64,000 nt of DNA, from NCBI RefSeq assembly GCF_000826655.1, contig NZ_JXJO01000023.1, forward strand, positions 1 to 64,000, given 5' to 3'. The notes under the pieces are model-generated. The model was not told the origin of the DNA and did not search any database. It saw only the letters and a list, made by a program, of their open reading frames with translations. Both the position numbers and the translations under genes were made by a program. Source of the DNA: Psychroserpens damuponensis (GTDB taxonomy: Bacteria; Bacteroidota; Bacteroidia; Flavobacteriales; Flavobacteriaceae). Numbering within the stretch: position 1 is the stretch's first letter; the number at the start of each line of letters is the position of its first letter. Below are positions 60,895 to 64,000 of this stretch, piece by piece.

Positions 60895-62055
60895 TTAATT
60901 AATTGAATTTTGAATATTCACACTATTTTTCTTTTCTAATTGAAATTTCTCCCAAGGAGGCAATGGTCTTTCTCCTTTGTTTTTATAATGGAAATTGATA
61001 ATATCAATTAAATATTGCGCTACTTTTTCTCCTTTTAAACGATTACTAAACTCAAGAATATAGTCTCTGTCAATATTATCTTTTTTAGTTATAGTTTGCT
61101 CTAACATTTGAGTTAGCTCATCTTGATTATTGATATTAAATACATGACCTATTTTATCATTTATAATTAAAATAGATGCACCACATTTATTACTACAAAT
61201 TACTTTTAAACCAGAAGCGAGGGCTTCATTAACTACTGCTCCCCAACCATCAAAACGACTTGGTAAAATGAGCACATGATGTTGTCCTACAAGGTTTCTT
61301 AACTCTTTATTACTTACAACACCATTAAGGGTGACTTTATCTTTAAGTTGGAGATCTTTAACCAAAGTAGCAATAGCTGACTCATCTTCACCTTCTCCAA
61401 ATACATCTAAAGTCCAATTTGTATTCTTAACATTTGACAAAGATTTTAGTAAAATATCTAAACCTTTTCGTTCTATGAGTTGCCCAATAAATAAGAATTT
61501 TAATTGATGAATATCTATAGGATTAGAGTTTACGACCTCAAGATCTTCAATACTATATAAAAATGAATAAAAATTCTCTGGCTTTACACCACATTCTAAA
61601 TACCAATTTTTAGTACTGCTTCCTGATCCAAGCACAATATCATAGTGTTTTTGGTAGCGTCTTTCAATTAAAAATGAAAACAATCGACGCGTAATTGCTC
61701 TAGAGCCATTTAAATTAACGGTTTCTGTTAATAGCAATTTATGAAGCGGATATTTTAAACTTTGCTGAAATGCATTATATACCAAATGAATTGCTTTAAT
61801 CCCAGAAAATACGTGATAACTATTTGGCATATCTTCTTGCAGTAGTCTTGCTATTTTTTCTTCGGAAGGATTGACATGTAATTCAAACTTAGCTGTTTCA
61901 TTGACATTATTTTCCCATCCTTGTTTTTCGAGTTTCTTATAGAGTAATTCTTCAACAATCAACACGAATTTAGTCACCTCATTAGAAGCTGCTAAAGCAT
62001 TCCAATATGGCAATTTATGCTGACTTACAATATTTTCCCAAAAAACAATTCTCAT
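60895..62055 (-). CDS. Glycosyltransferase family 4/1 (GT-B)
   Basis: A 386-residue GT-B transferase. The N-terminal domain starts MRIVFWENIVSQHKLPYWNAL and includes LGSGSSTKNWYLECGV; the C-terminal domain has FLFIGQLIERKGLDILLKSL, LDVFGEGEDE, VTLNGVVSNKELRNLV and VLILPSRFDGWGAVVNEALA with the donor-site acidic residue E, followed by SGLKVICSNKCGAS. It lies 3 bp after the polymerase gene and 3 bp before the deacetylase gene. A TTCCGAAGA word lies within it at 61859-61867 (coding NPSEEK). Confidence 0.91.
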   Translation of the reverse strand: MRIVFWENIVSQHKLPYWNALAASNEVTKFVLIVEELLYKKLEKQGWENNVNETAKFELHVNPSEEKIARLLQEDMPNSYHVFSGIKAIHLVYNAFQQSLKYPLHKLLLTETVNLNGSRAITRRLFSFLIERRYQKHYDIVLGSGSSTKNWYLECGVKPENFYSFLYSIEDLEVVNSNPIDIHQLKFLFIGQLIERKGLDILLKSLSNVKNTNWTLDVFGEGEDESAIATLVKDLQLKDKVTLNGVVSNKELRNLVGQHHVLILPSRFDGWGAVVNEALASGLKVICSNKCGASILIINDKIGHVFNINNQDELTQMLEQTITKKDNIDRDYILEFSNRLKGEKVAQYLIDIINFHYKNKGERPLPPWEKFQLEKKNSVNIQNSIN

Positions 62056-62057
62056 AG

Positions 62058-63221
62058 TTAATAAATAATTATGTCTTTACCTCTAATTCTATTATTAATT
62101 ACACCGAGCAGTAACCAAACATAAAAAAACATAAAGCTACCAGATCCTAAAATATAACCTTCTACTACCATGTGGATGGTAAAAAAAAATAACATTGCAA
62201 ATAACAATTTACCTTTATGATATGCATCTTCGGTACGATATAATTTTCTAAAGTAAGATAAGAATAAAACAATTAATGGAATAGCACCCAAAATACCTAA
62301 CTGAGCAAATAAAACGCCCCAACTTGTACCTGGTTCAATTCTTCCATTAATTTCATTTATCTCACCTTTATTAGCAGATGCAAACCCGATACCAATCACT
62401 GGAGATTGTTCAAATTCTTCATAACGATAACCCCATAATTCACTACGAGAAGCAAAATCATCACCTTGTTCTTCAGCATATTCATTTTTTTTATCAATGT
62501 TTGCAGTATAAACACTCCAATATGGCACTGTTGCTCCAACTAAAATAATAACAAACGCAACAAGCTTGATTATTTTACTAAAATTCTTTCTAAACACAAG
62601 TAAAAACAGAATAAACGAAGACAATATTCCACCTATAAGAGAACCTCTCGAACCAGCAAGTAATAAACAATAAAGGCAAACTAAAACCATTAAAATACAA
62701 ACAATCAATAATTTTCTATCTATTTTTTTTTGAGTTGCTTTCCAAATAATTATCAACATCATCAGACTAGTTATTGGACCTATTAACATAGAGTGTGATG
62801 TTAACCCTTGAAACATATCTGATCGACCAAACCCAGGAAATGCACTTGTAACATTACCTAAAAAAGATAATATTAAAACAGTAAATAATAATAGGTTTGT
62901 ATATTTAAACACATATGTTCTAACCTCAGCTAGTGAGTCACTAAAAAACCATGGACTTAACATACAAAACACTAGTAAAAAGGAAACAAAGCGCTCATTT
63001 GCTTGAAAGTATGAAGGTATTGTATTACCAATAAGACTAAAAATAATAGCAAGAATAAAGAAGCTCATGATACCATCAAATCTTGGTTGTTTCGATACTA
63101 CAACACCCACAAAAGCGGCTCCAAAAATCGCATAATAAACAGCCATTGGTAGACCAGGTGTTACAGTAATAATATTATTTACTGCTAGAATTGCTAATAT
63201 GAGACCTATTTTTTTATACAC
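62058..63221 (-). CDS. O-antigen ligase/polymerase family membrane protein (Wzy-like)
   Basis: A 387-residue polytopic protein with about ten to eleven transmembrane helices. A large periplasmic loop carries ASRSELWGYRYEEFEQSPVIGIGFASANKG, and the preceding helix pair contains LLAGSRGSLIGGILSSF, the GSRGS-type signature of the Wzy_C/O-antigen ligase superfamily. In an exopolysaccharide locus with a Wzc-like protein but no lipid A ligase context it is more likely the repeat-unit polymerase (Wzy), though ligase and polymerase cannot be told apart by sequence. No Wzx flippase is seen inside the window. Its start overlaps the previous gene's end by 8 bases. Confidence 0.88.
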   Translation of the reverse strand: MYKKIGLILAILAVNNIITVTPGLPMAVYYAIFGAAFVGVVVSKQPRFDGIMSFFILAIIFSLIGNTIPSYFQANERFVSFLLVFCMLSPWFFSDSLAEVRTYVFKYTNLLLFTVLILSFLGNVTSAFPGFGRSDMFQGLTSHSMLIGPITSLMMLIIIWKATQKKIDRKLLIVCILMVLVCLYCLLLAGSRGSLIGGILSSFILFLLVFRKNFSKIIKLVAFVIILVGATVPYWSVYTANIDKKNEYAEEQGDDFASRSELWGYRYEEFEQSPVIGIGFASANKGEINEINGRIEPGTSWGVLFAQLGILGAIPLIVLFLSYFRKLYRTEDAYHKGKLLFAMLFFFTIHMVVEGYILGSGSFMFFYVWLLLGVINNRIRGKDIIIY

Positions 63222-64000
63222 TTTGCAATACTTTTATATAATCTTTCACAAGTGACTTTATATCGATAGACCTCTTAAGTTTTTGAGGTGTTCTGTTTTG
63301 ATAGTATCCTTTAATACAAGTTACTAAATCGTGTACATTTTTTCCCTTAATTAACCATTTATCTTTGTCAGTTTCAAGAATAAGTTCTGCAATGCCTTGT
63401 CCTTCTACGGCAATAAAAGGCACACCACAAGCGTAAGCCTCAGTATACACACAACCAAAAGCCTCATAGTAAGATGGCATTACATACAAATCTAAAGTAT
63501 TATAAAATGTATTTAATTCTTGATGTGTCATTTCTTTCTGAAATGTGATATGCGATTCTAATTGATGTTTAACCACATAAGCCTTACAATCATTCAAGAG
63601 CGCTCCACTGCCAATAAAAGCAACATACAAATTTGCGATTCCTTGTTGAATGAGTTCCTGAGCCGCTTTAATTAATGTCATTTGATCTTTTAAAGGCCAA
63701 AAATTAGCAATACAACCTATTTTAAAAATAGTGTTATCTTTTAGACCGTCTATGGGATAAAATTTATTAGGATCTACGCCATTATACAACACATATTGTG
63801 ATCTCATTTTAATTTCTGAAAACGCTCGCACACAACTCAAGGTTTTTTCACTAACGCCAAGATGCAAGTCTATTTGATTACAAATAGAAACGCCATAATT
63901 TCTTACCCAATTTCTATGCCACGACAGATTACGTAAAACGCCATTTTCTAAACTCAATACATCAAAACCATGATGTTGTAACACCGTTTTAATTTTAGGG
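63214..64000 (-). CDS. Glycosyltransferase family 4 (5' end outside window)
   Basis: The C-terminal 262 or so residues of a GT-B transferase; the frame remains open to the window edge (PKIKTVLQHHGFDVLSLENG), so the true start is beyond 64000. It shows the end of the N-terminal domain, LYNGVDPNKFYPIDGL, FKIGCIANFWPLKDQMTLIKA, VAFIGSGALL and the donor-site PSYYEAFGCVYTEAYACGVPF. The stop overlaps the Wzy-like gene start by 8 bases. It is the first visible gene of the minus-strand polysaccharide operon, which continues beyond the window. Confidence 0.92.
   Translation of the reverse strand, partial: PKIKTVLQHHGFDVLSLENGVLRNLSWHRNWVRNYGVSICNQIDLHLGVSEKTLSCVRAFSEIKMRSQYVLYNGVDPNKFYPIDGLKDNTIFKIGCIANFWPLKDQMTLIKAAQELIQQGIANLYVAFIGSGALLNDCKAYVVKHQLESHITFQKEMTHQELNTFYNTLDLYVMPSYYEAFGCVYTEAYACGVPFIAVEGQGIAELILETDKDKWLIKGKNVHDLVTCIKGYYQNRTPQKLKRSIDIKSLVKDYIKVLQSV

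Noticed and set aside
1-64000. CRISPR arrays, tRNA/rRNA genes, transposases, prophage or plasmid genes
   Set aside because: I looked for spaced direct repeats, cloverleaf or rRNA segments and transposase/integrase motifs and found none that I could support. The only tandem repeats are coding (1-900).

Overview
The window is a 64 kb stretch of a low-GC (about one third G+C by eye) chromosome from a member of the Bacteroidota, most likely a marine Flavobacteriaceae species. The case rests on several independent signs: type IX secretion (T9SS) components and cargo with both type A and type B sorting domains; the short primary sigma factor of this phylum; the phylum's TAnnTTTG promoter element in front of many genes; no clear Shine-Dalgarno sites; and a complete Na+-pumping NQR complex. 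I saw no rRNA or tRNA genes, CRISPR arrays, transposases, prophage or insertion sequences. Almost everything is core or lineage-typical genome, and the accessory part is the polysaccharide locus at the right end.

Layout. 1-4588: the end of a large repetitive T9SS type B cargo protein, then its PorP/SprF-like partner and a PorE-like OmpA protein. 4606-7199: small genes, a DUF4846 protein, a cupin lipoprotein and two decayed remnants (a LuxR-type helix-turn-helix end and a small ORF cut by TGA). 7257-13415: nqrABCDEF on the minus strand. 13582-20190: T9SS Plug protein, a cysteine dioxygenase divergent from a PLP decarboxylase (a probable route from cysteine to hypotaurine), apaG, a permuted NlpC/P60-like protein and pruA. 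20336-26245: a secreted esterase with a T9SS tail, an Omp28-like lipoprotein, a TlpA-like thioredoxin and an outer-membrane protein. 26303-29386: rsmG, a fatty-acid desaturase and an aminotransferase. 29447-33150: two small membrane proteins and the trkA-trkH potassium system. 33271-40499: ubiE, porT, a TrmH-type methyltransferase, tamL, fructose-bisphosphate aldolase and accD. 40993-45428: a giant CheB-CheR-PAS-histidine kinase-receiver protein split by a frameshift in a poly-A run. 45580-52355: rpsO, pnp, a membrane glycosyltransferase, a small conserved protein, rpoD and rpe. 52365-64000: a minus-strand exopolysaccharide/O-antigen locus with Wzc-like kinase, Wza-like export protein, WecA-like initiating transferase, five glycosyltransferases, an acetyltransferase, a polysaccharide deacetylase and a Wzy-like polymerase. 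It continues past the window.

How the genes work together. Four T9SS-related parts (PorP/SprF-like, PorE-like, Plug, PorT) and two recognisable cargos lie scattered here. NQR can supply a sodium motive force, and Trk potassium uptake is the other ion system present. The polysaccharide locus has initiation, chain extension, modification, polymerisation and export with tyrosine-kinase control.

The most interesting non-gene signals are: (i) the 9-mer TTCCGAAGA/TCTTCGGAA, found about 15 times against roughly 0.4 expected, which in intergenic copies gives a C(UUCG)G mini-hairpin in the sense of transcription; (ii) a nested inverted-repeat element of about 130 bp between the aldolase gene and accD; (iii) hairpins in the leaders of rpsO and pnp; and (iv) the poly-A frameshift in the CheB/CheR kinase. 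I did not find a clearly new multi-gene system. All calls come from reading the sequence, without database searches.
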